From Actinomycetota bacterium (GTDB taxonomy: Bacteria > Actinomycetota > UBA4738 > CADDZG01 > WHSQ01): DNA of 64,000 nt. Location of the stretch: NCBI GenBank assembly GCA_030448085.1, contig JAUJNU010000003.1, positions 1-64,000 on the forward strand, written 5' to 3'. The translations under genes and the position numbers were made by a program. Positions within the stretch are counted from its first letter, which is position 1; each line of letters opens with the position of its first letter. Of the stretch, positions 17,036 to 26,404 are shown in pieces. Under the pieces are notes generated by a model, which worked only from the letters and a program-made list of their open reading frames with translations, did no database searches and had not been told where the DNA came from.

Positions 17036-18094
17036 ATGAAGGGGGACACAGCGGGGTTCGTGGTCCGGAACCACCTTCCCGGACGGTCACCGAGAGGCGT
17101 CCTTGCGTCCGTCCTTGCCCTCCTCCTGATGAGCGCTTGCACCGGCGATGGAGGGCCCTCGGGGCCAGATCCGGCCCTCACCGCGGCAGACGCCGAGCCG
17201 TCTCAGACACCGAGCCCGTCCTCGACACCCGAGCCTTCTGCCACAGCCACCGCGGAGCCGTCCCCATCCCCTTCGCCTGCCTCGGCCAGGGTGATCGTCC
17301 CGACGAAAAGGTGCCCTGGTATCGGAAAGGTGCCCAAGGAAGGTCAGGTCACCTTCTTCGAGAACCGGGAGCTCCGCGCCAAGTCCCCGCGCGGGGGCGA
17401 GCTGGAATGCCTCGTCCGTGGACGAAACGTGGGGGGGAATCTGCTCCCCGCCGTTTGGAGCCCGAGTGGGGACGCCGTCCTTCTCGGCGATCAGGTGCTG
17501 CGGCGCGATGGGTCTCTGACGAGACCATTGACCCCCTGGATCCGGGGGCTGGAGTGGTCGCCCCCTCGGGGCACCGCGGTCATGTACGAAAGTGAGGCAT
17601 CGAAGTTGAAGAGGCGTTCGAGCACGGGAAAGGGCCGCGCCCTCGATATCTCGTTCCTCGAGAGGCACGATGCGGTCACCTTCCATCCCGCCGGCGAGCA
17701 CCTCGCAACCTCTGGCCTCGACAGCAAGGGCGAGTACGGTCTCTACCTGGCCACGAAGACGGGGGCCGACCGACAGCCGCTCACCACAGGCGAAGCCGTC
17801 AGGCGGGTCACAGACCTGCGGTTCTCCGGCGACGGCAGGTGGCTCTACTACTCCGCTCGACACGGTCCTCGGAAGTGGCACTTTCATCGCCTCGAGATCG
17901 GCGGCGAAGGTCGTCTCGAAACCCTCGACCAGTCCCCGTTCCGGGTCACCTATGCCCTGTCCCCCTCCGGCTTCGTGGGGTGGTTCGCTGAAGGCCACTG
18001 CGCGATGGGGGAACCGGGCACGTTCCACGATCTCGGGACACCCCTCACGATCCCCAAGCGCTTCCGGTTCAGCAACATCCTGCCCGTGGGGTGA
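17036..18094 (+). CDS. lipoprotein with beta-propeller-like repeats, C-terminus disrupted
   Basis: ATG at 17036 after an AGGGA motif. A lipoprotein signal ends with the lipobox LMSAC (Cys about 35 residues in), followed by a Pro/Ser/Thr linker (residues 40-90) that would hold the domain off the membrane. The rest has repeated blades of the WD40/TolB-like type: AVWSPSGDAVLLGD, DAVTFHPAGEHLATSG, DLRFSGDGRWLYYSAR and TYALSPSGFVGWFAEG. A ligand cannot be named. The frame stops at a TGA at 18092, but the same frame beyond it reads on coherently (VVRVAEHRLQRSQ, NVWVLSRNERPVFIDHENYG), so the natural protein is probably about 60-100 residues longer. Confidence 0.75.
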   Translation: MKGDTAGFVVRNHLPGRSPRGVLASVLALLLMSACTGDGGPSGPDPALTAADAEPSQTPSPSSTPEPSATATAEPSPSPSPASARVIVPTKRCPGIGKVPKEGQVTFFENRELRAKSPRGGELECLVRGRNVGGNLLPAVWSPSGDAVLLGDQVLRRDGSLTRPLTPWIRGLEWSPPRGTAVMYESEASKLKRRSSTGKGRALDISFLERHDAVTFHPAGEHLATSGLDSKGEYGLYLATKTGADRQPLTTGEAVRRVTDLRFSGDGRWLYYSARHGPRKWHFHRLEIGGEGRLETLDQSPFRVTYALSPSGFVGWFAEGHCAMGEPGTFHDLGTPLTIPKRFRFSNILPVG

Positions 18095-18410
18095 CTCGGG
18101 GAGAAACTCGTCGTCCGCGTTGCAGAGCACCGGCTGCAGCGCAGCCAGCCAGGCAACGTCTGGGTACTCTCCCGGAACGAGCGACCTGTGTTCATAGACC
18201 ACGAGAACTACGGGGCGTGGCTGTCAGGGCGCCGCCACTTCCTCCACCTCCTCCCCCGACTCGTAGAGTGGTCGCGAGGGCTCGGCCCCTCGCAGAGCAA
18301 CATCCGGAGGACCAACCCTCTTGGAGTGGGTCTTCGTCTACCTGTGCGTGGTCGGTGGTGCAGCCCCTCGCCACCTTCGCTCGCAAAGACCTCTAGAAGG
18401 AAGGCATCAG
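18095..18410 (+). other. probable 3' end of the lipoprotein gene, unresolved
   Basis: No separate gene is visible. Text up to about 18290 continues the lipoprotein frame (HFLHLLPRLVEWSRG). After that all frames look unlike protein families until the AGAAGGAAGG Shine-Dalgarno before the next ATG at 18411. At least two indels near 18090 are needed to connect the pieces. Confidence 0.4.
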
Positions 18411-19144
18411 ATGCTCTATCCAGATATAGCCCCCGGGGTGCACCGGGGTCGAGGGCGCGTACACGAACTGGTACATCGTCGAGGACGAGGGCCGCCTCAC
18501 GATCTTCGATTGCGGCCTCCCCGCATCGTGGTCCTCACTGCACGAAGCTCTTCGCCGGCTGGGAAGTCGAAGGGCGACATCGAGGCGATAGTCCTTACCC
18601 ATGGGCACTTCGATCACACAGGGTTCGCCGAGCGCTTGCGCGGAGCTGGGCATACCGGTTTGGGTGTACGAGAACGACGTGCCGCTCACGAGACACCCTC
18701 TGCAGTACGGGCACGAGCGGAGCAGGATCCCCTACCTGTTCCTTCAAAGGCACTGCCGATCGCTGCGGCGTTGATCTCGAAGCGTGCGTTCCTAGCCCGC
18801 GCCCATCACCAGGTAACGAGGTTCACGGACGGCGCTTTGCGGTACCGGGAGGAAGCCCCGAGGCGATCTTCACCCCCGGGCACACGCTGGGCCACACGTC
18901 CTTCGCCCTCCCGGTCGCGGAGCGGTCGCAGCGGAGATGCCATCGTGACCCTCAACCCGTACACGGGGCAGACCGGACCGCAGATCGTCTCCCGGGCAGC
19001 CACGGTCGACAGCGAGCGGGCGCTCGCCTCCTCAGCAACCTGCCGGTAACGGAAGAGGCGAACCTTCTGACGGGCCACGGTGAGCCGTGGACGGGCGGCA
19101 TCGGAGAAGCCGTTGCCCTGGCCCGCAGCAAGGGCGTGACCTAG
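18411..19144 (+). CDS. metallo-beta-lactamase-fold hydrolase, frameshifted
   Basis: The ATG at 18411 follows AGAAGGAAGG. Blocks in order over three frames: MLYPDIAPGVHR, TNWYIVEDEGRLTIFDCGLP, GDIEAIVLTHGHFDHTGFAE (metal motif HxHxDH), GIPVWVYENDVPLTRHP-like text, EAIFTPGHTLGHTSFALP (third metal histidine), DAIVTLNPYTGQTGPQIV and NLLTGHGEPWTGG (last metal histidine). At least four shifts. The metal site is complete, so an active hydrolase is expected; relatives act on thioesters, lactones or nucleotides and the substrate is unknown. The stop overlaps the convergent deacetylase stop by four bases. Confidence 0.8.
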
Positions 19145-20343
19145 CGCCGCCGCCTCTTGCTCTCGTCGTCCCGCTTGCGGTCACGCCTTTCCTTGCCGTC
19201 CCGGCGGGCCTTGCCGTCTCGCCGGCTCTCCTCTTCGCGCCTCCTTTTGTGCTCGCGCTTCTGCTTCGGTACCCGGTACGTCGCCGCCTCGTCCCTCAGA
19301 CCCGGACGCAGCAGATGTCGGGCGCGGCGCGGGAAGGAGACGAAGCGCGGGTCCCCGTCAGCTACGTACCGCTTCTCGGGATGGCGGGCGAGCCGGCGCA
19401 GCCAGAACGACGAGCCCATGTCGGTCCGAGCGCCGACGTACGACTTCGACGCGATGCGAGGGATGGCGAGCGGATCGAAGGACCTGCTGAACGGCGAGGG
19501 CGCCGGTCTGTACCCCGCCAGCAGCACACCCTCGTGCTCGTAAGACCCGCGCCCCCAGCGTCCCTTGTAGGCCAGCTTCTTCCTGCGCGGCCAGCGACCA
19601 TAGGGGAGCGCCACCGTCTTCACCTCGGCCTTCGGGGCTGCCTCGAGGATCAATCTACGCCCCAGCACCAGCTCCCGCCGGACGGAGGCGCCATCCATGC
19701 GAGAGAGGTCGGCGTGGTGGAGGGTGTGGTTGCCGAGCTCGAACCCTCTGCGATGAAGGTCCCGCAGCATGTCCATGCCCTGCGCGCTTGCGAAAGGTGG
19801 AGGCGAGCCATTGACATACATGGAGGCGATCGGCTCGAACCCCGGATGCCGCTTCGCGAAGTCGAGAAGGATCCCGACCGCGGTCCGCCTGTCCGGCCAT
19901 GTCCCGGCGCGGTAGCCGAACTGGCTCGGCGAGCTGTCATCGAACGTCAGGACGACCGGGCTCTTCCCCGCGGGGAGATCTATCCGGCCGGTGACCAGGT
20001 CGATCGCCCTGACCGGCCGGTACCCCTGGCGATACAGCTTGCGCAGCTCTTTGCGGAAAGCAGTGGGAGACGTGTCGTAAGGGCTCACGGGGTTGGGGAT
20101 CACCCGGTGGTACATGATCACCGGAACCAGCCCGAGCTCGTTCGCGCGCGAACGAGCTGCCTGGGCTTGAGCGCGCCGGAGCGCTCGCTCGGCCTGGTTT
20201 GGTCGATCTCGCTCGCCCGAGCCCTCCCCCGGACCTCCGAAGAGGCCGGTCCCCCACGAGTGGCCGAAAACCGTGCAACCGGGGACAGCCAACACGAGCG
20301 CCGCCAAGGCTAGAAAGAGCTTGTGTCTGGACATCCTCTGCAT
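19141..20343 (-). CDS. polysaccharide deacetylase (NodB) lipoprotein with very basic tail
   Basis: 400 residues. A lipoprotein signal ends at LAVPGC (Cys near 23), then an Arg/Ala/Gln-rich linker. The NodB domain (about 70-330) has PVIMYHRV, VVLTFDDSSPSQF (metal Asp) and ELGNHTLHHADLSRMD (two metal His), so it looks catalytically complete; such enzymes N-deacetylate cell-wall or capsule amino sugars. The last 45 residues are almost only Lys, Arg, Glu and Asp (repeats like RRDGKxRRD), perhaps binding anionic wall polymer or nucleic acid. The start at 20343 is supported by TAGCTT six bases upstream. Confidence 0.85.
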   Translation of the reverse strand: MQRMSRHKLFLALAALVLAVPGCTVFGHSWGTGLFGGPGEGSGERDRPNQAERALRRAQAQAARSRANELGLVPVIMYHRVIPNPVSPYDTSPTAFRKELRKLYRQGYRPVRAIDLVTGRIDLPAGKSPVVLTFDDSSPSQFGYRAGTWPDRRTAVGILLDFAKRHPGFEPIASMYVNGSPPPFASAQGMDMLRDLHRRGFELGNHTLHHADLSRMDGASVRRELVLGRRLILEAAPKAEVKTVALPYGRWPRRKKLAYKGRWGRGSYEHEGVLLAGYRPAPSPFSRSFDPLAIPRIASKSYVGARTDMGSSFWLRRLARHPEKRYVADGDPRFVSFPRRARHLLRPGLRDEAATYRVPKQKREHKRRREEESRRDGKARRDGKERRDRKRDDESKRRRR

Positions 20344-20349
20344 GGCCCG

Positions 20350-20355
20350 AAGCTA
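20350..20355 (-). promoter_or_regulatory. leaderless-type -10 element of the deacetylase gene
   Basis: TAGCTT on the minus strand, six bases before the ATG at 20343; no Shine-Dalgarno motif. Confidence 0.45.
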
Positions 20356-20356
20356 T

Positions 20357-22356
20357 CTATCCCCGGAAGGAGACGGTGACCGTGTGTGTCTTCGTCTCGT
20401 CGCGGTCCCGCGACAGCAACCTGTGACGGATGCTTCCGTTCTCGAGGGTGACCAGCCCCACGTTGTTCTCCCCCACGAGGACCGCTCTCCCCGACTTGGG
20501 ACGCAGATAGCGACGAGTTTCGCGGTAGTCGGGCTCCTCCGAGATCCCGAGCGACCGCGCCCTGCCGGGGGCAAGGAAGACCAGCGACTCTTCAGACCAC
20601 TCGTCGTTGTTGGCCGCGCGATAGACGAGGCTCTTCTTTATCGGGGCGGCGTCCACTTGCGGCGGCTTTTCCCATCCGATCCGTTCGTGCTGTTTCGTGA
20701 CGGCCCGCCCGAGAGCGTCTATCGCGAGCCGACTCAAAGCCCCGCTGTGCTTGAACGAACTACTGACCAGCTGGATGAACTCGATCTTCTTGACCCCTAT
20801 CGAGAAGGAGGCGGCGACGTTCAAACCGTAGTGGACGTCCCCCGAGAGCAGGAGGCATCGTTCGAGGGCAAGGTCATCGATCAACAACGCCATGAAGTCG
20901 ACGAAGCCCCGCAGGTTCGAGTGCCAGGCTTCGAAATCGATCTCGTAAGGTCCCACCTTGTCGACGAGGAACTTCTGCCGTCTCTCCTGGAGCTCGAGCC
21001 CAAAGATCGGAACAGGGCTCACCAGGACCAGCGGGCCCTCCGGCCTGTAACCCGCCTCCTTGACCAGGCCGATCACCCGCTCCCCCTCGCGCTCGCCGAC
21101 GAGACGAGCAGCCTCATTCGGACTGTCGTAGCTCCGCTGGGTTCTAGTGTCGAGGAAGACGACGACCGGATCCAGGGGGGCCACGAAGCTCCACCTGTCG
21201 AACGACCACATGAGGTCGTCGTACCTCGCCCCCATCTCGGAGGCGCTCCCCACCTTCTCCTGAAGCGCCCCTGCAACTACCTCTTTGAACTCGTCATCGA
21301 ACTCGTCCGGAGAGTTGCCCCAGCCCTGGAAGGCCCAGTAGGCGGCCAGGGCGTTCGCCACGACGCGTCGTCCCGTGTCGCTCCCCCACACCCTCTGGCG
21401 CCATTCCGCCGTGAGGTTCCAATCGTCGGTCACGTCGTGGTCGTCGAACATCATGTAGGTCGGCACGTTGGCAAGCACCCTTCGGACGGCCCCGAGGGCA
21501 GCCCTCTCCCGCTCGAGCCCCTCCGTCTCCTTGGCGAACCGCTTCCTTTCCTTTAGGCTCTGCTTCAGCGGCCCTCTTTCGAGGCGAGGACATCGGCCGC
21601 TCCCGAGGATGCGCTCCGGCCACAGATCCGGGTTCTGCGCGAACAGGCTACATCGCCGCTAACTCCCCGAAGGAGAGAAGGTGAGGTTGCCCGCTTTCCG
21701 AGGTGAAGCGGGCTCGCTCTCCGCCACCATCTCCGGCGGCCGTACACGGGTACCTGCGAGAGGTGGGGTCCCGGGGACGGATCCCCCATCCCCTCACCCA
21801 TCAGGCGCGTCCAAGCTCGGTCAGGTGCCCGATGAGGGGCCCGGCCACCTCGTCGCCGTAGATCTGGTCCCCGTGAGGAACAGCGCGACCGGCCTCTTCA
21901 AGATCGTTTGGCGCCAACCGCAGGATCTGGTCCGCCGAGATGAACGTCCTCTCTCTCCTTGGCCGTGGAGGAGCCGGCACGACCCGTGCACGACGTTCAT
22001 CCTTCCCCCCCGGCCCTGGATGAAGAAGGTGGGCAGGGGCTCGCCCTCGAGAGCGAGGTCCCCGAGTCCCAGCTCACGAAGGCCGAGGTCTCTCCTGCTG
22101 CCGTCTCGAACGGAGACGTCGTAGGCAAGAAGCTCCCCGACCGGGAACCCATCCGAGAAGGCGTGGCGGTCACGAGACGGACGGTGAGCCCGGGCCCGAG
22201 CTGGATGCTCTCTGCCTCGCCGGCGCCCACCGAGCCCGGTGCCCATCCTCAGAGCGAAAGATCTCCGCCTGGACGTGCGTCTTCTCGTCCGTGGCCAACC
22301 AGATGAGCACCCGGCGGAGGCTCCACCCGACGCAGGATCGGTCCTGCCAGGATCAC
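20357..22356 (-). CDS. PhoD-like alkaline phosphatase/phosphodiesterase, frameshifted N-terminal half
   Basis: The C-terminal 373 residues are an intact frame: PTYMMFDDHDVTDDWN, VVVFLDTRTQRS, LLLSGDVHYGLNVAAS and PIFGLELQE are PhoD-family metal-site and core blocks. Upstream the protein continues in other frames: VILAGPILRRVEP, RVLIWLATDEKTHVQAE, GFPVGELLAYDVSVRDG, MNVVHGSCRLLHGQ, GDQIYGDEVAGPLIGHL and LFAQNPDLWPERIL. At least six shifts. The GTG at 22356 overlaps the previous gene's TGA as GTGA, which supports it. Actinobacterial homologues of this type lack a Tat signal and may be intracellular; none is seen here. Substrate unknown. Confidence 0.8.
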
Positions 22357-23079
22357 CTAGAACCGGGCGCCGACCGCCAGCCAGGCCTCGGCGGCGCTGC
22401 GGTCACCACTGATCGTGAGGGCGGCCATGCCCGCGTTCCGCCGGCGAGCACCCGGCACAGCTCGATGGCGTCCCCTTCGATCGTCGCCGTCGGATCGTCT
22501 CCTGCCTGGAAGGTGCCCCCGGCCCCACCGCTCAGATGAAGCCGCACCTTCGCCCCGGACCCTGCGCGGCCCATTCCTTCAGGCAATCCGCCGCGATGCG
22601 TCGGTCCCCGGCCCCCAGATTCAGCTGCGACCCTGCGGCTCGCGATATCCAGCCGATGGCGAAGAGGTCCCTCGTGAAGATGGTGTCGCCGAGGAACCTG
22701 GAGCTGATACGCCGGTGACACCGCGCTAGAAGGGGATCGGCTTGAGGGCGACGCCGCCTCCGGCGGAATTCGAGGAACCGTGGCAGCGCCACCTGGAGGC
22801 GCCAGCACCTGTTTGGGCCCCAACGGCCTCGAGGGCCTCGACCTGGATCTGGTTCTGGGCATCGACGAGCGTCGGACACTCCTTGCGGATCGGCAAAGCC
22901 GCCTCGGTTTGCGCCATCATCACCCGCGGAGAGACGATCGCCTCCGCCCACCCGAGGAGGTGGCCGGCGATATCCTTCACGCTCGCGCCAGGGCAGTCGG
23001 TCGGCGCTCCCATGCATCCGCAGGAAGGCTGCGGAGCCTCTTCCAGGAAGACCTGGTTCTGTCCCGCCCCGATCTCCAT
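22353..23079 (-). CDS. mycothiol-dependent maleylpyruvate isomerase/DinB-like protein, frameshifted
   Basis: The N-terminal part has PTDCPGASVKDIAGHLLGWA, the standard opening of the actinobacterial DinB/maleylpyruvate-isomerase-like family with its metal histidine, and LVDAQNQIQVEALEAVG. The C-terminal part, after at least two shifts, has HRRISSRFLGDTIFTRDL-like text (second metal His), AIGWISRAAG, AADCLKEWAA and DAIELCRVLAGGTRAW. Members use mycothiol as thiol cofactor or are uncharacterised. The ATG at 23079 is used; the frame is open to 23175. It is translationally coupled to the PhoD-like gene by GTGA. Confidence 0.65.
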
Positions 23080-23231
23080 CGCCCGCGATGGCCTATCGGC
23101 GGCAAGTGCTCCAGAGCGATCGACGTAGGCTAACAACCATCGACAGAGATTGTGAGGTTTCCGCCCCCGTACCATGGTTAGGGTGGAGTGAAGGCGCCCC
23201 AGCGCCGGCCCGGCCGTCCCTCGGAACCCAA

Positions 23232-23570
23232 TTGAAGCGAGGGCTCCTCAAGATGTGTCCCAACTGTGGTGGGCGCCGTATCTTCCAAGCCTTCTTCACG
23301 ATGAAGCCGAACTGCCCCGTGCAACTACTCCTTCGAACGTGAAGAGGGCTACTGGACCGGCGCGATGATCGTCAACATGTAGCCTGCATCGCCTGGTTCG
23401 CTGTGCTCTTCGTCGGCACGCTCATCGCCACTCTCCCGGAAGTCGAATGGGTGCCGCTGGCGATCGTCGCTCTGGTCACGAACGGGCTCCTACCGATCGT
23501 TTTCTACCCTCACTCGAAGACGATCTGGATGGCGCTGGACCTTTACTGGCACCCGATCGGGCCGGCCTAG
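23232..23570 (+). CDS. DUF983 family small membrane protein, frameshifted
   Basis: LKRGLLKMCPNCGGRRIFQA opens with the CPxCG zinc knuckle of DUF983. After a shift near 23320 come FEREEGYWTGAMIVN and, after another near 23380, two hydrophobic helices (WFAVLFVGTLIATLP, PLAIVALVTNGLLPIVFYP) ending in WMALDLYWHP. Function of the family is unknown. The start may be the TTG at 23232; an upstream start is possible. Its end overlaps the convergent RpfG-like gene by four bases. Confidence 0.7.
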
Positions 23571-24649
23571 GGCTCTGCGTTCGCCTCGACGATCCTGATG
23601 ACCTCGTCCAGCGAGTCGAGGAAGATATCGAGCAGCCGCGGATCGAAGTGGTTGCCGCGTCCCTCCTGCATGATCTGGATGGAGCGGCCCAGAGGGATCG
23701 GCTCCTTATAGACACGGCGAGAGATCAGAGCATCGAACACGTCGGCTATCGCGGCGATCCGGCCCGGCTCCGGGATGTCCTCCCCGACCAGGCCTCTCGG
23801 ATACCCCGAGCCATCCCACTTCTCGTGATGGGTGAGGGCGATGTCGGCGGCGAGCACGAGCAGCGGGGATTGGGACTCCTTGAGGATCTTGTGGCCGATC
23901 TCCGCATGTTTCTGCATCTCGAGCCGCTCTTCTTCTGTGAATCGGCCGGGCTTACGGAGCACGCTGTCCGGGATCCCGATCTTGCCGACGTCGTGCATGA
24001 TGCTCGCGAGGCGGATCAGCTCGCCCTCCTCCTGATCCTCCGTCACGCGCACCGCGAGCAGCCCGCAATACCCACTCATCCTCTGGATGTGCCTAGCCGT
24101 CTCGTTGTCCCTGTACTCCGCCGCGGTCGAGAGCTTCTGAACCGTCTCCTCGCGAGACAGCATCAACTCTTTCTCCGCCTTCTCCAGACCGGAGATGGCG
24201 TTCCAGAGCTCCGCGGTTCGCTCCTTCACCATCCGCTCGAGACGGCCTCTTTGGCTGCGTTGGTCGATCTCGAGGGTTCGCCTTCTAAGGGCGTTCGCCA
24301 TGTTGATGAGGATCTCGTTGGCCTCGAATGGCTTCACGATGTACCCGTAGGCACCAACTTCCAGGGCACGTTCCGCGAGTTGCGGGTCGTCGACCCCGGT
24401 GACCATCACGGTGGCGACATCCGGGTATGAGACCGCGAGCTCCTCCAGGAGGTCGAGCCCGGAGGCGCCCGGCATCGTCATGTCGGTGAAGCACACGGCG
24501 TACTCTTCGCCGGCCAGGAAATGGCGGGCCTCTGCGACGTCCGCGGCTGCCGAACAGCTGTACCCGCTCTTCTCGAGGACGCGCGTGACGATCCTTCGGA
24601 CCGGTTCCTCGTCGTCCACGACCAACACCCTGACGCCCTGCTCGTCCAT
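23567..24649 (-). CDS. RpfG-like response regulator with HD-GYP output
   Basis: 360 residues. Residues 1-120 are a receiver domain with acidic pair D12/D13, phospho-acceptor D55 in FTDMTMPGASG and switch lysine in IVKPFEANE. A coiled linker (125-175) leads to an HD-GYP domain: DNETARHIQRMSGYC, IMHDVGKIGIPDSVLRKPG and LTHHEKWDGSGYPRGL. Phosphorylation would control cyclic di-GMP hydrolysis. No kinase is adjacent, but PdtaS and a lone receiver lie elsewhere in the window. GGGGGG just upstream of the ATG serves as ribosome site. Confidence 0.93.
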   Translation of the reverse strand: MDEQGVRVLVVDDEEPVRRIVTRVLEKSGYSCSAAADVAEARHFLAGEEYAVCFTDMTMPGASGLDLLEELAVSYPDVATVMVTGVDDPQLAERALEVGAYGYIVKPFEANEILINMANALRRRTLEIDQRSQRGRLERMVKERTAELWNAISGLEKAEKELMLSREETVQKLSTAAEYRDNETARHIQRMSGYCGLLAVRVTEDQEEGELIRLASIMHDVGKIGIPDSVLRKPGRFTEEERLEMQKHAEIGHKILKESQSPLLVLAADIALTHHEKWDGSGYPRGLVGEDIPEPGRIAAIADVFDALISRRVYKEPIPLGRSIQIMQEGRGNHFDPRLLDIFLDSLDEVIRIVEANAEP

Positions 24650-24691
24650 GATCCCCCCCAGCGCCTCGTGTCTGAGACGCCCCCTAACCTA

Positions 24692-26380
24692 CTAGTAAGA
24701 AGTCTTTTGAGGGGGTCGCACCGGAACCTCCAGGCCCATGGCCAAGGAAATCTCATCCCCGGGAGGGGAGGCCAGCAGGCCTCGCCCGGCCAGTCTTCCG
24801 GCAGCGAGCGCCGTCGAGGCGTCGCCCCGAAAGGCCGCCCACGACCCCTGCATGCAGAGCCGTGCGCAGGCATACGTAGAAGCGAGGCCGAGTGCCGCAG
24901 TCCGAGCGAGAGCCTGGTCTTCACGCGCCCGGGCAAGGAGAACCTTCAGTGGCCCCAGCGCCTCGAGCACAGCCGCGACAGGCGCCGCGACCGCAGGGTG
25001 AGTAGCCTGTTCCCGCAGCGCGCTCGTCTCTTCGAGCAGAGCGCTTGCGGCTCCGTTCTTGGCCTCGGCACGCAGGAGGTCGAGGGACAGGACATTCGTG
25101 GTGCCCTCCCAGATCGGCATGACGTGAGTGTTCCGAACGAGCGCCGGAAGGCCCGAGTCCTCGCAATAGCCAACCCCACCTAGAGCCTCCATCGCCTCCG
25201 CGGCCCCCGCGACCGCCCACCTGGCAGTGGCGAGCTTCGTCACCGGCGTCAGCGCTCGAAGGAGCGTCTCCTCGTTCCCCGCCGCCCTTCCTTGCTCTAC
25301 ACGTCCCATCAGCTCGCAGCACCTCATGACGAGCGCCAGGGCGACCATGTGATCGACCGCGAGGCCGGCGAGCGTCGCCTGGTGCGCCGGGTGCAGATGC
25401 AGAGGCCGTCCGAACACCTCGCGCACCCCTGCGAACGAGCGCGCCCAGGCAAGCCCCCTTGCCATCGAGCCCGCGGAGCCGAGCGCGTTGTGGATCCGGG
25501 TGATATTGAGCATCGTCGCGATCCGGCGGACACCACCTCCATCCACCGGCCCTACGGGATGAGCGAGCGCTCCCTGCAACTCGAGCTCGGCCGTCGGAAG
25601 AGAACGGGTGCCCAGCTTGTCCTTCAGCCTCCGCACGAAGATGGTGTTACGCGTGCCCTCTTCGAGGGTCCTGTGCACCCGGAACAGCGCCAGCCCTCTC
25701 GATCCTTCCGGGGCTCCCTCGGGGCGGGCGAGGGTGAGAGCGACCTCCGACGTGGTCGCGCTCGTGAACCACTTCGTCCCATAGAGGTGCCAGGCGCCAT
25801 CCTCGTCCCGCTTGGCCACCGTCTCGGTACCTCCCACGTCCGAGCCTCCGGTCATCTCGGTCATCCACTGTCCGCTGGTCCAGGCGCGAGAGGTATCCCT
25901 CGTCGTGAGCCGGTGCACCACCTCGAGGTCATCCGAGGCCCCATGGAGAAGCAGGGTCCTTGCCGCCGCGTCCGTCATGGCCACGGGGCAGCTGTAGAGG
26001 GCAGACGAGGGTCCCCACATCATCACGAGGGCTCCCCACACGAGCCTCGCGGAATCTCCATAAGGGGAGCTCTCGTACGGGAGCGCGGTGACGCCCCTTG
26101 CCACCCCCAACCGCCCAAGCTCGAGGTAGGCCGGCGAGACCTCGATCTCGTCGACCCTTGCCCCCCAGGTCGAATAGGGGATGTGACGTGGCGGCTCTTG
26201 CTCCGCCCTGAGGGCAAGCGCGATCGTGCGCTCAGCCGTCGCCAACTCACCCATGGCCTGAAGCTCAGGCTCGGCGGCCTCGAAGAGCTCGTCGCCGACG
26301 TACCATCGCAGAGATTCCCTCAAAGCCCTGTCCCCGGTCCACGCGCTCGGGAGGCGCGGAGGAGTCTGCTGGAAGCCCAT
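24692..26380 (-). CDS. acyl-CoA dehydrogenase, AidB-like subfamily
   Basis: 562 residues, longer than the usual 380, as in AidB and related enzymes. WMTEMTGGSDVGGTET is the flavin/substrate loop, YGTKWFTSATTSEVALTLAR the central beta domain, IHNALGSAGSMARGLAWA and REVFGRPLHLHPAHQATLA the C-terminal helices, and ALGGVGYCEDSGLPALVRN with MPIWEGTTNVLSLDLLRA the AidB-type end with catalytic-region glutamate. FAD is expected. AidB itself binds DNA; whether this one oxidises an acyl-CoA is not shown. It is divergent from the ABC gene; the start boxes of both overlap. Confidence 0.9.
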   Translation of the reverse strand: MGFQQTPPRLPSAWTGDRALRESLRWYVGDELFEAAEPELQAMGELATAERTIALALRAEQEPPRHIPYSTWGARVDEIEVSPAYLELGRLGVARGVTALPYESSPYGDSARLVWGALVMMWGPSSALYSCPVAMTDAAARTLLLHGASDDLEVVHRLTTRDTSRAWTSGQWMTEMTGGSDVGGTETVAKRDEDGAWHLYGTKWFTSATTSEVALTLARPEGAPEGSRGLALFRVHRTLEEGTRNTIFVRRLKDKLGTRSLPTAELELQGALAHPVGPVDGGGVRRIATMLNITRIHNALGSAGSMARGLAWARSFAGVREVFGRPLHLHPAHQATLAGLAVDHMVALALVMRCCELMGRVEQGRAAGNEETLLRALTPVTKLATARWAVAGAAEAMEALGGVGYCEDSGLPALVRNTHVMPIWEGTTNVLSLDLLRAEAKNGAASALLEETSALREQATHPAVAAPVAAVLEALGPLKVLLARAREDQALARTAALGLASTYACARLCMQGSWAAFRGDASTALAAGRLAGRGLLASPPGDEISLAMGLEVPVRPPQKTSY

Positions 26381-26387
26381 ACGGGCA

Positions 26388-26393
26388 AGCTTA
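26388..26393 (-). promoter_or_regulatory. leaderless-type -10 element of the acyl-CoA dehydrogenase
   Basis: TAAGCT on the minus strand, seven bases before the ATG at 26380; overlaps the opposite box at 26392-26397. Confidence 0.45.
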
Positions 26394-26397
26394 TGCT
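26392..26397 (+). promoter_or_regulatory. leaderless-type -10 element of the ABC/esterase/ATP-grasp cassette
   Basis: TATGCT ends seven bases before the ATG at 26405. Sharing bases with the opposite promoter means the two transcripts should compete or be co-controlled. Confidence 0.45.
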
Positions 26398-26404
26398 CGG
26401 GTCG

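Noticed and set aside
18085..18100. Selenocysteine or stop readthrough at the TGA ending the lipoprotein
   Set aside because: No SECIS-like hairpin or Sec genes are evident; two small G-run indels explain the text better.
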